DNA of 64,000 bases from Massilia agilis. Its GTDB lineage: Bacteria; Pseudomonadota; Gammaproteobacteria; Burkholderiales; Burkholderiaceae_D. Shown one piece after another: positions 1-10,691 of this stretch. Where the stretch lies: contig NZ_JANUHB010000001.1 in the NCBI RefSeq assembly GCF_024756255.1, positions 992,001 to 1,056,000 of the forward strand. The letters are read 5' to 3'. Position numbers and translations under genes: made by a program. The notes beneath the pieces are model-generated. The model made no database searches. It saw only the letters and a program-made list of their open reading frames with translations, and had not been told where the DNA came from. Each line of letters opens with the position of its first letter. Positions within the stretch are counted from its first letter, which is position 1.

Positions 1-1532
1 TCGTGCAACGAGGCCCGAATCTCTGGAATATCAGCCCGATGCGGGGCCAATCTAGTTAACTTTGCGATAAAATCCTCGGTCGCGATATCGTAAATATATT
101 CAGCGACATACGGATGGGTGTTTTCGTAAGATTTTACTAAGGCCACCAATGAGCCGCCGTGAAAACCCAGGGCAGTCTCTTCAAGTAATTTGCGCAAGTG
201 GAAACTGTCCAGCTCATTCTTGCTGCGTTTACCCAACAGCAGCAGCAAAATTAGCCTTACCAATTTATCGGTCGCTAACTTGGCCGCAGTTCGTGTGGCT
301 TTGATGGGAACCGTCCGCGCCAAATCGCGGGTAACTCCCATTAACGTAAGCAAATCGTCTTTTTCAAACCCAATTTGCCCCTCGGATTGGTGAAGCCAGT
401 AATTGAAGATCGCCGAACGAGTCGCTGTACCAGAAAGCTCAAGCGCGGCAAGCTCACGGAATTGATGTTTAGTGAATTGCTGTTTTCCGACAACGTTGTG
501 CAATTGGGTGTCACCTACCCAATTACGCAACTGCGAAGCTAGCGCCCCAGGCAAATCACCCACATCTTCTCTTGATGAATCATAGTAATTATCGAGCAGA
601 ATTCGATACTGCCGGATCGGCTCATACTCTAACCAGGTGCTGCTCTGCTTATAAAAGTTGTACTCGCTTTCAGATGCTTCGGCGTCGTAAGTTGCTAGCA
701 AACGAGGAAACAGATCCAGTCGTCCTAAGCGTCCCGCGACTTGAGAAATGGTCGGGTAATCATCGATAGCGAAGAGATGCGAATTGAATTTAGCCAATAT
801 TACGGCGTCGATCAAAGAACACTTCTCAACTTCAGATAAGTAAACAGCCAGGTCTTCCCCGTCTTTTGCGAAGGGTTGAACAGATAATCGAGATAGCGTC
901 CGGCTATAGCGGTTTATTGCGCCGCGGTCAGGGAGATTTAAGACCGAGCGTTTGATCGTGAGGTAACTTTGATCCCGAGCGTATGTGTGCACTAGCGATA
1001 TGACTGCGGCCGCCTTAAGGTTTGCCTTCTGAACGATCTCTTCAATAAGTTCATCTTCAGCATCCTGAGGCAATCTTTCTCGAATTAAAACCGCACGTCG
1101 TAGTACGGCGTGACTCCAGCCATTTGTATTGATTGCCTCAATTATACGATCACGACATGCCGTGAGATTGTTTTCCGCATAATATGCATCTATCTGGTGA
1201 AGAGCCTCACCCACTTCAGTCAGCCTCTGGTAGTGGGCTGTGGCGCTCCTGTCGATCACCTCCAGAATTTCCGGCAGGCTGACATTGTTTCGAATTTGGA
1301 GCGTATCGGCGAAAGGCGGGTTTTTCGGAAACGGAGCGGACTTTTTGACAGCCTTGCCAAGAAAATGACTGTTCAGCAAAGCGTCCAGGACTTCCGCCTT
1401 ACCCTTTGGCAGTTTTCCTCTCAGTTTGGTGAGACGGGCTATCGCATTGCCCTCAGGATCGCCGAGAATTGCTCTGACCTTATTTCTTGTGTCTTCGTCT
1501 AACTGTTTTAGGATTTCAAATCTGCGCATCAT
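1..1532 (-). CDS. Hypothetical protein, C-terminus beyond the window
   Basis: An open frame of about 510 codons reads on the minus strand from ATG-ATG at 1532/1529 to the left edge without a stop; an in-frame TAG lies about 24 nt upstream. It starts MMRRFEILKQLDEDTRNKVR. A TTG at 1547 with GGAAG just upstream would add five residues (LSESP) and is an alternative start. The visible protein looks soluble and mostly helical, with many Leu, Glu and Arg residues and no signal peptide or membrane segment. I recognise no catalytic motif and no family. Its DNA is clearly richer in A+T than everything after 1793 (codons such as AAT, ATA, TTA are common), and it sits at the inside edge of an element integrated at a tRNA gene. 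It is therefore accessory cargo; a defence or regulatory role is possible, but nothing in the sequence shows it. Confidence 0.8.
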   Translation of the reverse strand, partial: MMRRFEILKQLDEDTRNKVRAILGDPEGNAIARLTKLRGKLPKGKAEVLDALLNSHFLGKAVKKSAPFPKNPPFADTLQIRNNVSLPEILEVIDRSATAHYQRLTEVGEALHQIDAYYAENNLTACRDRIIEAINTNGWSHAVLRRAVLIRERLPQDAEDELIEEIVQKANLKAAAVISLVHTYARDQSYLTIKRSVLNLPDRGAINRYSRTLSRLSVQPFAKDGEDLAVYLSEVEKCSLIDAVILAKFNSHLFAIDDYPTISQVAGRLGRLDLFPRLLATYDAEASESEYNFYKQSSTWLEYEPIRQYRILLDNYYDSSREDVGDLPGALASQLRNWVGDTQLHNVVGKQQFTKHQFRELAALELSGTATRSAIFNYWLHQSEGQIGFEKDDLLTLMGVTRDLARTVPIKATRTAAKLATDKLVRLILLLLLGKRSKNELDSFHLRKLLEETALGFHGGSLVALVKSYENTHPYVAEYIYDIATEDFIAKLTRLAPHRADIPEIRASLH

Positions 1533-1757
1533 CGGACTTTCAGACAACGGGCTTCCGTCGGGCTCCGACTATTGTACCTGAACAATAGGGGCTAACGAAT
1601 GTAAGTATTGCCGGGAAGAAACCGGACGATTTTAGAAAATGCATGGGGTAGCAGTGGTGCTAAGCGGAGTATGCGTGAGACTTGAATAGGGAGTGACCGA
1701 AGAATTGGGAAAAGTCGCTTCCCGCTCCAAAGGACTCCTCAAAACAGCCGCAGCTAC
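1533..1757. other. Non-coding end of the integrated element
   Basis: About 225 nt between the start of the partial gene and the tRNA-Pro fragment hold no convincing open frame. The region should contain the promoter of the minus-strand gene and possibly integrase arm sites. I see no clear repeats or a strong promoter match in it. Confidence 0.5.
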
Positions 1758-1775
1758 ATCCTCTCGCCCCGACCA
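1758..1775 (+). other. Attachment-site remnant: 3' end of a tRNA-Pro gene
   Basis: The 18 nt match the last part of a bacterial tRNA-Pro: 3' strand of the T stem (CCTCT, 1760-1764), 3' strand of the acceptor stem (CGCCCCG, 1765-1771), discriminator A1772 and encoded CCA (1773-1775). Nothing upstream can form the rest of a tRNA, so this is not a tRNA gene. Integrases that use the 3' end of a tRNA rebuild the gene at one end of the element and leave such a fragment at the other. The intact tRNA-Pro is therefore expected beyond the left edge of the window. The tRNA identity comes from memory of the family sequence. Confidence 0.8.
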
Positions 1776-1792
1776 ATAGAATCAACGACTTA

Positions 1793-1815
1793 GGCCAGCC
1801 TCGTGCTGGCCTTTT
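1793..1815 (+). terminator. Rho-independent terminator, originally that of tRNA-Pro
   Basis: A perfect 7-bp stem (GGCCAGC at 1793-1799, GCTGGCC at 1805-1811) with a 5-nt loop is followed by TTTT. It lies 17 nt after the CCA of the tRNA-Pro fragment, the normal place for a tRNA terminator, so it marks the return to backbone sequence. It also separates the element from the convergent polX. Confidence 0.75.
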
Positions 1816-1848
1816 CGTTTCTCATCCAGCTTATCGGCCCGGCAATCC

Positions 1849-3582
1849 TCAGTGGACCGCCGTCCTGTGCTTGTCGAACACTTCCCTCAGCTGCCCCAGC
1901 GTCCGCGTGTTGAGCACATTGCGCTTCTCCAGCCACCCGCGCCTACCCTGCCCGATGCCATAGCGCAGATTGTCGAAGTCCAGCACGCTGTGCGCGTCCG
2001 AGTCGATCGCCACCAGCACGCCCTGGTCACGCGCCATCATGCAATAGCTGTCGTTCAGGTCCAGCCGCTCCGGCTGCGAATCGAGCTCCAGCGCGCAGCC
2101 GCACTCGCGGGCGTGACGGATCACCCGCTCCACGTCCAGCTCCACCGCCGCGCGCCCGGTCAGCAAGCGCGCCGTCGGGTGCCCTAGCACGCAAACACTC
2201 GAATGATCCATCGCCCGCAACACGCGCGCCGTCTGCTTCTCACGGCTCAGTTCGAACGCCGTATGCAGCGACGCAATCGCATAATCGAGCCGCGCCAGCG
2301 CTGCGTCCGGCAAGTCGAGCGCGCCGTCCTCGAGGATGTCCACCTCCACGCCCTTGAGCAGCGTGATCCCTTCCAGCTCCTCGTTGAGCCGGTCGATTTC
2401 GTCGGCCTGCCTGGCCAGCGCGTCCGCGTCCACCGACCAGCCGCCGTGGCGCGCGTGGTCCGTGATGCCCAGGTAAGCCATGCCGCGCCGCTGCGCTTCC
2501 AGCGCCATCTCGCGCAGGCTGTTGCGCCCGTCGCTGGCCCGCGTGTGCGAGTGCAGATCCCCCTTCAGGTCCGACAGCTGCACCAGATGCGGCAGCTTGC
2601 CGTCGCGCGCAGCCTCGATCTCGCCGCGGTTTTCACGCAGCTCCGGCGCAATGAACGGCAGGCCCACTGACGCAAACACCGACTCCTCGGTATCCCCGGC
2701 AATACGCGCCTCGCCCGCAAACACGCCATATTCGTTGATCTTCAGGTCGCGCTTCAGGGCCAGCGTGCGGATCTCGATGTTGTGCGCCTTCGATCCCGTG
2801 AAATAATGCAACGCCGCGCCGAAACTCTCCGGCTCCACCGCGCGCAGGTCCACCTGCATCCCTTGCGCAAGCTCGATGCTCGCGCGCGTGGGTCCATGCG
2901 AAATCACCCGCCCCACACCCTCGTACCGGACGAAATGCGCGGTCACCTCCTCCATGCGGCGCGACGCCACGACAATGTCCACATCCCCCACCGTCTCCTT
3001 CATGCGCCGCAGGCTGCCCGCCGCCTCGACGCGCACCACGGCCGGGTGCTGCTTCAGGTAGCGCACCAGCGGTTCGATCAGCTGCACCGCCAGCGCAATC
3101 GAATAGCGCGTGGTCTTGGACATGCGCGATTGCACCGCTTCCAGGATGCGCTGCTCCGCCTTTTCTCCCAACCCATGGATCGTGCGCAATTGCCCGTCCT
3201 CGCACGCGCGCAGCAGTTGTTCGGGAGTATGAATGCCGCGCTCCTGGTACAGCAGCTTGACCCGTTTCGGTCCCAGTCCCGGGATGCGCAGCAGCGTGCC
3301 GATCCCTTCCGGCAGCTCATGGCGCAGCTGTTCACGCAGCGCACAGGTGCCGCCGCCGTGCACGATCTCGGCAATCTTGCCTGCCAAATCGGCGCCGATG
3401 CCGGGCAATTCCGACAGGTCGCGCCCCTCTTGAAGCAGGTCCTCGACGCTGGGCGCCAGCGTTTCCACCGTGCGCGCCGCGTTGCGGTAGGCGCGGATCC
3501 GGAACGGATTGCCCTCTTCCAGCTCAAGCAGGTCGGCGATTTCACTGAACACCGAGGCGATATCGGCATTGTGGATATGCAT
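1849..3582 (-). CDS. polX: PolX family DNA polymerase / 3'-5' exonuclease
   Basis: 577 aa, full length for bacterial PolX, which fills short gaps during base excision repair and removes 3' ends with a PHP nuclease domain. An N-terminal helix-hairpin-helix region (about residues 1-160) includes LPGIGADLAGKI and IPGLGPKRV. The pol-beta-type palm has Gly-Ser at 189-190 and the metal-binding D200-V-D202, with a further acidic residue at D245 (QVDLR). The C-terminal PHP domain (about 340-577) begins DLHSHTRASDG with H344 and H346, then GITDHA around 372-377 and GVEVDI around 411-416. Both active sites look intact. It is divergent from ppnP, with 88 nt between the starts, and convergent with the foreign element to its left. 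Confidence 0.93.
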   Translation of the reverse strand: MHIHNADIASVFSEIADLLELEEGNPFRIRAYRNAARTVETLAPSVEDLLQEGRDLSELPGIGADLAGKIAEIVHGGGTCALREQLRHELPEGIGTLLRIPGLGPKRVKLLYQERGIHTPEQLLRACEDGQLRTIHGLGEKAEQRILEAVQSRMSKTTRYSIALAVQLIEPLVRYLKQHPAVVRVEAAGSLRRMKETVGDVDIVVASRRMEEVTAHFVRYEGVGRVISHGPTRASIELAQGMQVDLRAVEPESFGAALHYFTGSKAHNIEIRTLALKRDLKINEYGVFAGEARIAGDTEESVFASVGLPFIAPELRENRGEIEAARDGKLPHLVQLSDLKGDLHSHTRASDGRNSLREMALEAQRRGMAYLGITDHARHGGWSVDADALARQADEIDRLNEELEGITLLKGVEVDILEDGALDLPDAALARLDYAIASLHTAFELSREKQTARVLRAMDHSSVCVLGHPTARLLTGRAAVELDVERVIRHARECGCALELDSQPERLDLNDSYCMMARDQGVLVAIDSDAHSVLDFDNLRYGIGQGRRGWLEKRNVLNTRTLGQLREVFDKHRTAVH

Positions 3583-3670
3583 GGCTCCTCCTCACGCGCG
3601 CACCTCCCCTCCCGGAACTGGTCAAACCGGGAAAGCTCCCGCCGGGATGCGCCTTGATCAGGAGATTGGA

Positions 3671-3994
3671 ATGGGCAACTCGCAATTCGACCACGTGTCC
3701 GTCACCAAAAAAGCCAACATCTACTTCGACGGCAAGTGCATCTCGCACAACCTGGTCTTTCCCGACCAGACCAGGAAGACCCTCGGCGTGATCATGCCAG
3801 GCACCCTGACCTTCGGCACCGACACCCCCGAAGTCATGGAAATCGTCCAGGGCAAGTGCCGTGCGCGCATCGGGCCGGACGGCGAATGGAAGACCTACGA
3901 GGGCGGCCAGCAGTTCCGCGTGCCCGGCCAGTCCAGCTTCGAGATCGAGGTGAGCGAGCCTGTCCATTACGTGTGCCACTTCTCGAACCAGTGA
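3671..3994 (+). CDS. ppnP: Pyrimidine/purine nucleoside phosphorylase (DUF1255, PpnP)
   Basis: 107 aa. The sequence MGNSQFDHVSVTKKANIYFD and the later GVIMPGTLTFGT and FRVPGQSSFEIEV are typical of the small cupin-fold family PpnP, which phosphorolyses several nucleosides to free bases and ribose-1-phosphate. The ATG at 3671 is preceded by AGGAG at 3660-3664 with good spacing. A longer open frame reaches further upstream, but its extra residues are low-complexity and run into the divergent polX start. The gene ends 15 nt before the convergent ftsH stop. Confidence 0.88.
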   Translation: MGNSQFDHVSVTKKANIYFDGKCISHNLVFPDQTRKTLGVIMPGTLTFGTDTPEVMEIVQGKCRARIGPDGEWKTYEGGQQFRVPGQSSFEIEVSEPVHYVCHFSNQ

Positions 3995-4009
3995 ACGCAA
4001 GAGCCTGCG

Positions 4010-5913
<1,904 letters not shown>

Positions 5914-5917
<4 letters not shown>

Positions 5918-6375
5918 GCTGCCCCCGCCACCGGCTTGTGCACCAGCACCGCCACTTTGCTTGCCTGCAGCACCTTGAGCGTTTCACTGCCCAGCATGCG
6001 CGCGCGGTCGCCCTTCCAGCCGTGCGAGGCCAGGTAGATCAGGTCGCAGCCCAGGTCGTCGGCCGCGTGCACGATCGCCTGCCACGGCTCGGGCGCATGG
6101 ACCTTGATGACGGTGGAGGCGACGTGGCCGCCGGTGGCGGTGGTGGTGATGTCTGCCAGGTATTCGTCGGCCAGCTTGTCGAACAGGGCTTGGCGGCGCT
6201 GCGCCAGGTGGGGCGCGTGCGCGACCCAGGTGTCCAGCTGCGCGCCCGCGGCCAGCGACACCACATGGATACCGACCACTTCCGCCCCGCAGTCTTTGGC
6301 GAACTGCACGCCGCCCCGCACCGCCTCGCGGGACAGCGCCGACCCGTCGGTCGGCAGCAGGATGCGTTTGTACAT
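5914..6375 (-). CDS. Universal stress protein, UspA family
   Basis: 153 aa, starting [20 protein letters not shown] with the usual UspA beginning ([10 protein letters not shown]). It ends near [20 protein letters not shown], which resembles the family's C-terminal GS...VL....PVLV nucleotide-contact region. Such proteins are small cytoplasmic ATP- or AMP-binding stress factors. A purine-rich GAGGGGTG precedes the ATG. The gene overlaps the downstream ftsH by 4 nt, which suggests a stress-related protease operon; that functional link is an inference. Confidence 0.9.
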
Positions 6376-6472
6376 GATTCACCCCTCGACGCACGCCGGC
6401 GCCTGACCCCACTGTCGGTCAGGCGTCGGCTGCGTGCTTGAGGCAAATCAAAGGGGCGGCAGCGCGGCCGGA

Positions 6473-8356
6473 CTATTTCCAGTCGCCGCGCAGGTCCAGC
6501 ACCTGCTGGTACAGGTTTTCCGGCGTGGCTTCGTCCGGCGGCACCGGCTGGCCCACCGCCAGCGCCAGCCGCGAACGCGGGCCGCGCGCGAACGAGCGCT
6601 CGAACACGTTGCCGCGGTCGCGCGTGAACAGGCTGCCCCACAACCCGCGCAGCGCCATCGGGATCACCGGCACCTTGCTGCGCCCGACGATCTTGGCGAT
6701 GCCGCCCTTGAATTCGTTCATTTCGCCGGTCGAGGTCAGTTTGCCTTCCGGAAAAATGCAGACCAGCTCGCCTTCGTGCAGCGCCTTGGCCACATCCACG
6801 AACGCCTTTTCCATCAGCCACGGGTCTTCCTTCGCGGGCGCGATCGGAATCGCCTTGGCGGTGCGGAAGATCCAGCCCAGCACCGGCGTGGCAAAGATGC
6901 GGTGGTCCATCACGAAGCGGATCGGGCGCGGGCTGGCCGCCACGATCACGACCGCGTCCACGTAGCTCACATGGTTACACACCAGCACTGCCGGCCCTTC
7001 TTCGGGGATGCGCTCGGCGTCCACCGTCTTCACGCGGTGAATCGTGTGGATCAGCATCCACGCCAAAAAGCGCAGCAGGAACTCGGGCACCAGCGAGAAA
7101 ATGTACGCCGCCACCACCGCGTTGAGCAGGGCCGTGACCAGGAACATTTCGGGAATCGTGAAGCCATGGCCGAGCAACAGGATGGCCACGCCCGCCGCCG
7201 CCACCATGAACAGTGCATTCAAAATATTGGTCCCGGCGATGGTGCGCGCCATGTGCTTGGGGTCGCAGCGCGACTGGATCAGCGCAAACAGCGGCACGAT
7301 GAAGAAGCCGCCAAACATACCCAGCAGCAGCAGGTCGGCCAGGATGCGCACCACGCCCGGCTGCGCCAGCAGGCCCAGCATGTCCACCGCCTGCGTGTTG
7401 GTGTAGTGCTGGCTGGCGAAATACAGGTCGATGCCGAACACCGACAGGCCGATGGAGCCGAACGGCACCAGGCCGATCTCGACCTTGCGGCCGGACAGCT
7501 TTTCGCACAGCAGCGAGCCGGTCCCCACGCCCAGCGAGAACACGGTCAGCAGCAGCACGAACACGCTGTGGTCGCCGTGCAGGTAGTCCTTGGCGTACAC
7601 CGGAAACTGCGACAGCACCAGCGCGCCGTAGAACCAGAACCACGAGTTGCCGAGCATCGACAGGAACACCGTGCGGTTCTTGCTCGAGAACGCCAGGTTG
7701 CGCCAGCTCTCCGCGAGGAAGTTCGCGTTCACCTTCAGTTGCGGCTCCGGCGCCGGCGAGCGTGGGATGCCCCACGACGCAACCAGCCCCAGCACCGCAG
7801 TCAGCACCGTGCCGGCCGCCACCATGACAATACCATGCGGCTGCGCCACCAGCACCGCGCCCATGATCTCGCCGATCAGGATGCCGACGAAGGTACCCAT
7901 CTCGATCACACCATTGCCGCCGACCAGCTCATCCTGCTTCAGGTGCTGCGGCAGGTAGGCGTACTTCACCGGCCCGAACAGCGTCGAGTGCACGCCCATG
8001 CCGACCACGGCCGCCACCAGCAGCCACAGGTTGTGGCTCATCCAGCCCAGTCCCGCGACCAGCATGATGCCCAGCTCAAGAAACTTGACCGAGCGCGCCA
8101 GCTTGCCCTTCTCCACCTTGTCCGCGATCTGGCCGGAGGTGCCCGACAGCAGCACGAACGGCAGGATGAACAGGCCCGGGATCAGGTTGTTCAGCAGCGA
8201 AGGGGGCAAGGTGGTCCAGCTGGCCGCGTCGTAGGTCAGGATCACGATCAGCGCGGTCTTGAACAGGTTGTCGTTGAACGCCCCGAGGAACTGAGTCCAG
8301 AAAAACGGGGCGAAACGCCGCTGCTTCAACAGGGTGAACTGGTTCGGTTTGCTCAT
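6473..8356 (-). CDS. LplT-like MFS transporter fused to a PlsC acyltransferase
   Basis: 627 aa. Residues 1 to about 430 form a twelve-helix MFS domain whose opening (FAPFFWTQFLGAFNDNLFK) is typical of the lysophospholipid flippase LplT. Residues from about 440 are a glycerophospholipid acyltransferase domain with NHVSYVD (the H-x4-D catalytic motif, near residue 460) and FPEGKLTSTG (near 534). In Escherichia coli LplT is separate and the acyltransferase is joined to an acyl-ACP synthetase (Aas). Here flippase and acyltransferase are one protein and the AMP-binding synthetase part is missing, so acyl groups must come from elsewhere. The likely role is import and re-acylation of lysophospholipids in the inner membrane. 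Confidence 0.9.
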   Translation of the reverse strand: MSKPNQFTLLKQRRFAPFFWTQFLGAFNDNLFKTALIVILTYDAASWTTLPPSLLNNLIPGLFILPFVLLSGTSGQIADKVEKGKLARSVKFLELGIMLVAGLGWMSHNLWLLVAAVVGMGVHSTLFGPVKYAYLPQHLKQDELVGGNGVIEMGTFVGILIGEIMGAVLVAQPHGIVMVAAGTVLTAVLGLVASWGIPRSPAPEPQLKVNANFLAESWRNLAFSSKNRTVFLSMLGNSWFWFYGALVLSQFPVYAKDYLHGDHSVFVLLLTVFSLGVGTGSLLCEKLSGRKVEIGLVPFGSIGLSVFGIDLYFASQHYTNTQAVDMLGLLAQPGVVRILADLLLLGMFGGFFIVPLFALIQSRCDPKHMARTIAGTNILNALFMVAAAGVAILLLGHGFTIPEMFLVTALLNAVVAAYIFSLVPEFLLRFLAWMLIHTIHRVKTVDAERIPEEGPAVLVCNHVSYVDAVVIVAASPRPIRFVMDHRIFATPVLGWIFRTAKAIPIAPAKEDPWLMEKAFVDVAKALHEGELVCIFPEGKLTSTGEMNEFKGGIAKIVGRSKVPVIPMALRGLWGSLFTRDRGNVFERSFARGPRSRLALAVGQPVPPDEATPENLYQQVLDLRGDWK

Positions 8357-8570
8357 GCGTCGGCTCGCGAAAAGTGGATGGGCCGTAATCTACAGCACTC
8401 GGCGGGGGCAAACAACAATGTTTCTCAGCGTTATTTTTGCGTAGCCGATACTAATACGGCGGGTCGCGACGCGCGATACCCAAACTGGGTGTTTTGCAAG
8501 GAGCTGGACTTCGGCCAAACTGCGCGCCTTATGTGATCTGCATCGAATGCGGCGCCAAGTTTAAGGCGGC

Positions 8571-9599
8571 TCAGGACCGCCGCGCAAACAACCGGTACAC
8601 GGGTCCCACGGCCAGCACCACTACGACCATGCGCGAGACGTGAAATGCCGTCACCACCGGCACGCCAAGTTTGAGCACCCGCGCCGTGAGCGCCATCTCG
8701 GCGATCCCGCCGGGCGAGGTCGCCAGTACCGCGGTGCCCCAGTGCAGGCCGGCCAGCTGCGCCAGCCCCAGGGCAAAGCCGGCAGCCAGCAGCAGCGCCA
8801 CCAGCGTGCACGCGGCCACGCTGGCCAGAAAGCGCGGTGCGGTGTGGACGAAGGCGGGCGTGAAGCGCGTGCCGAGCGAAACGCCGATGAACAGCTGCCC
8901 GCTGCGGATCGCCCACTCGGGCAGGCGCGACAGGTGGATGCCGGCGGCCGTGAGCGCCAGCGCCACCGCCAGCGGGCCGATGACCCAGGCGTTGGGCAGG
9001 TCGCGCCGCTTGAGCAGCATCGCCCCGGCGGCGGCGGTGGCCAGCGCCAGCACGGCCAGGCCCGGGTAATGCACTTCGCTGGCGGCCGGCACGAACGCTG
9101 GCAGGCTTGCGCTGGCGTGCAGCGCGCGCACGATGAACGGGATGGTCCCGACCACCATCATGATGCGCAGGCTGTGCGCGGCGGCCACCCGCTCGACCAG
9201 CGCGCCGTGGCGCTCGCCCTGCACCGCCATCTCGGAGGCGCCGCCGACGGCCATCGCAAAGAACGCCGTCGCCGGGTCGGTACCGGCAACGCGCCGCAGC
9301 AGCCAGGCGCCCGCCACCCCGAGCGCGAGCGCGAACAGCACCGCAAGCGCGATCCACGGCGCGTAGCGCGCCAGAACCGCCAGCACCGGCGCGCTGAAGT
9401 ACAGGCCGAGCGCGGTGCCGATCGCCCACTGCCCGGCCTGGCGCACCTGCACCGGTGCTGCCAGCGGCGCGCCCAGCATGCAGGCGCTAGCGGTCGAGAA
9501 CAGCGGCCCGATCAGCCACGGCAGCGGCGTGTCCAGCCACACGCAGGCCAGCGCCGCCGGCACCGCGACCAGCAGCGCCAGGCAGAACGAACGCAGCAT
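8571..9599 (-). CDS. AbrB family membrane protein
   Basis: 342 aa from the ATG at 9599 (MLRSFCLALLVAVPAALACV). The frame stays open further upstream but would run into the ATPase gene. The protein is almost entirely hydrophobic, with about ten membrane segments in two similar halves: LPWLIGPLF near the start and LPNAWVIGPLAVAL in the middle. This duplicated organisation and the WxIGPL signature are characteristic of AbrB (COG3180) proteins, putative transporters of unknown substrate. It begins 8 nt after the ATPase stop, so it is the last gene of the porin-Bug-ABC operon. Confidence 0.82.
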   Translation of the reverse strand: MLRSFCLALLVAVPAALACVWLDTPLPWLIGPLFSTASACMLGAPLAAPVQVRQAGQWAIGTALGLYFSAPVLAVLARYAPWIALAVLFALALGVAGAWLLRRVAGTDPATAFFAMAVGGASEMAVQGERHGALVERVAAAHSLRIMMVVGTIPFIVRALHASASLPAFVPAASEVHYPGLAVLALATAAAGAMLLKRRDLPNAWVIGPLAVALALTAAGIHLSRLPEWAIRSGQLFIGVSLGTRFTPAFVHTAPRFLASVAACTLVALLLAAGFALGLAQLAGLHWGTAVLATSPGGIAEMALTARVLKLGVPVVTAFHVSRMVVVVLAVGPVYRLFARRS

Positions 9600-9607
9600 C
9601 GGGCGCG

Positions 9608-10672
9608 TCAGAAAGCCCAGAGCTTCTCGGCCGGCATCTGCAGCCAGTAGCTGCCGGCATCGAGCCGGCGCGGCGAATAGGCGCGCAGCTTGGCGTCGCC
9701 GCGCCCGAACAGGCACTCCCAGCGGTCGCCCAGGTACATGCAGGTGGTCAGCTCCATCTGCAGCGCGTTGTCGGCCGGCGTGGCGCTGATGCGCACTTCC
9801 TCCAGCCGCACCAGCGCGGTGACGTCGCTCGTGGTGTTTGCGCCGCGCGCGGTGGCATTCAGCTCCGCGCCTTCCACCAGCAGGCGCACGCGGTTGCCGT
9901 CGCGCTGCACCACCGTGCCCGGCAGCCGGTTGTTACTGCCCATGAACTCGGCGGTGAACAGCGTGTCCGGCGTCTCGTACATCTGCTGCGGCGTGCCCTG
10001 CTGCTCGATCTTGCCGTTGTTGAGCAGCAGGATACGGTCCGAGATCGCCATCGCCTCGGCCTGGTCGTGCGTGACCATCAGCGCCGACAGGCCGAGCCGC
10101 ACGATCAGCTCGCGCAGGAAGGCGCGCGCCTCTTCGCGCAGCTTGGCGTCCAGGTTCGACAGCGGCTCGTCGAGCAGGATCACCGGCGGGTTGTACACCA
10201 GCGCCCGGGCGATCGCCACGCGCTGCTGCTGGCCGCCCGACAGCTGGTGCGGGAAGCGCGCGCCCAGGTGCCCCAGGCCCAGCTGGGCCAGCACCAGGTT
10301 CACCTTCGGCTCGATCTCGCGCGCCGGCACCTTGCGCAGCTTCAGGCCATAGGCCACGTTGTCGAACACGGTCTTGTGCGGCCACAGCGCGTACGACTGG
10401 AACACCAGGCCCAGGTTGCGCTCCTCGGCCGGCAGTTCCAGCTTTCGGTCGCCATCGAACACGCGGCGCTCGCCGATGTCGATGGTGCCGGCGCGCGGGC
10501 TCTCCAGGCCCGCCACCGCGCGCAGCAGAGTGGTCTTGCCGCTGCCCGAGGGACCGAGCAGCGCTACCACTTCGCCGCGTTGCAGGTGCATCGACACGCC
10601 TTTGAGGATCTGGTTGGCGGAAGCGCCGCTGCCGTAGTCGAGGTGCAGGTCGTTGACGGATAAAACGTTCAT
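9608..10672 (-). CDS. ABC importer ATPase, Fbp/Pot type with TOBE domain
   Basis: 354 aa from the ATG at 10672 (MNVLSVNDLHLDYGSG). Walker A is GPSGSGKTT, the signature is LSGGQQQR, Walker B is VILLDEPLSNLDAKLR, and the H-loop is MVTHDQAEA. The last 110 residues form a TOBE-like regulatory domain. This architecture belongs to ATPases of iron(III), polyamine, thiamine and phosphate-ester importers. It follows the permease gene by 19 nt, so it clearly powers that permease. An in-frame upstream extension has no coding character and lies inside the permease gene. Confidence 0.9.
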   Translation of the reverse strand: MNVLSVNDLHLDYGSGASANQILKGVSMHLQRGEVVALLGPSGSGKTTLLRAVAGLESPRAGTIDIGERRVFDGDRKLELPAEERNLGLVFQSYALWPHKTVFDNVAYGLKLRKVPAREIEPKVNLVLAQLGLGHLGARFPHQLSGGQQQRVAIARALVYNPPVILLDEPLSNLDAKLREEARAFLRELIVRLGLSALMVTHDQAEAMAISDRILLLNNGKIEQQGTPQQMYETPDTLFTAEFMGSNNRLPGTVVQRDGNRVRLLVEGAELNATARGANTTSDVTALVRLEEVRISATPADNALQMELTTCMYLGDRWECLFGRGDAKLRAYSPRRLDAGSYWLQMPAEKLWAF

Positions 10673-10691
10673 GTGTTGTCTCGTAGAGGAA

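Noticed and set aside
1758..1775. A complete tRNA-Pro gene
   Set aside because: Only the T-stem 3' strand, acceptor 3' strand and CCA are present; no anticodon or D arm upstream.
6434..8536. About 700-codon plus-strand frame opposite the LplT-PlsC fusion
   Set aside because: Same His/Arg/Gln-rich composition and no family resemblance; shadow of the real gene.
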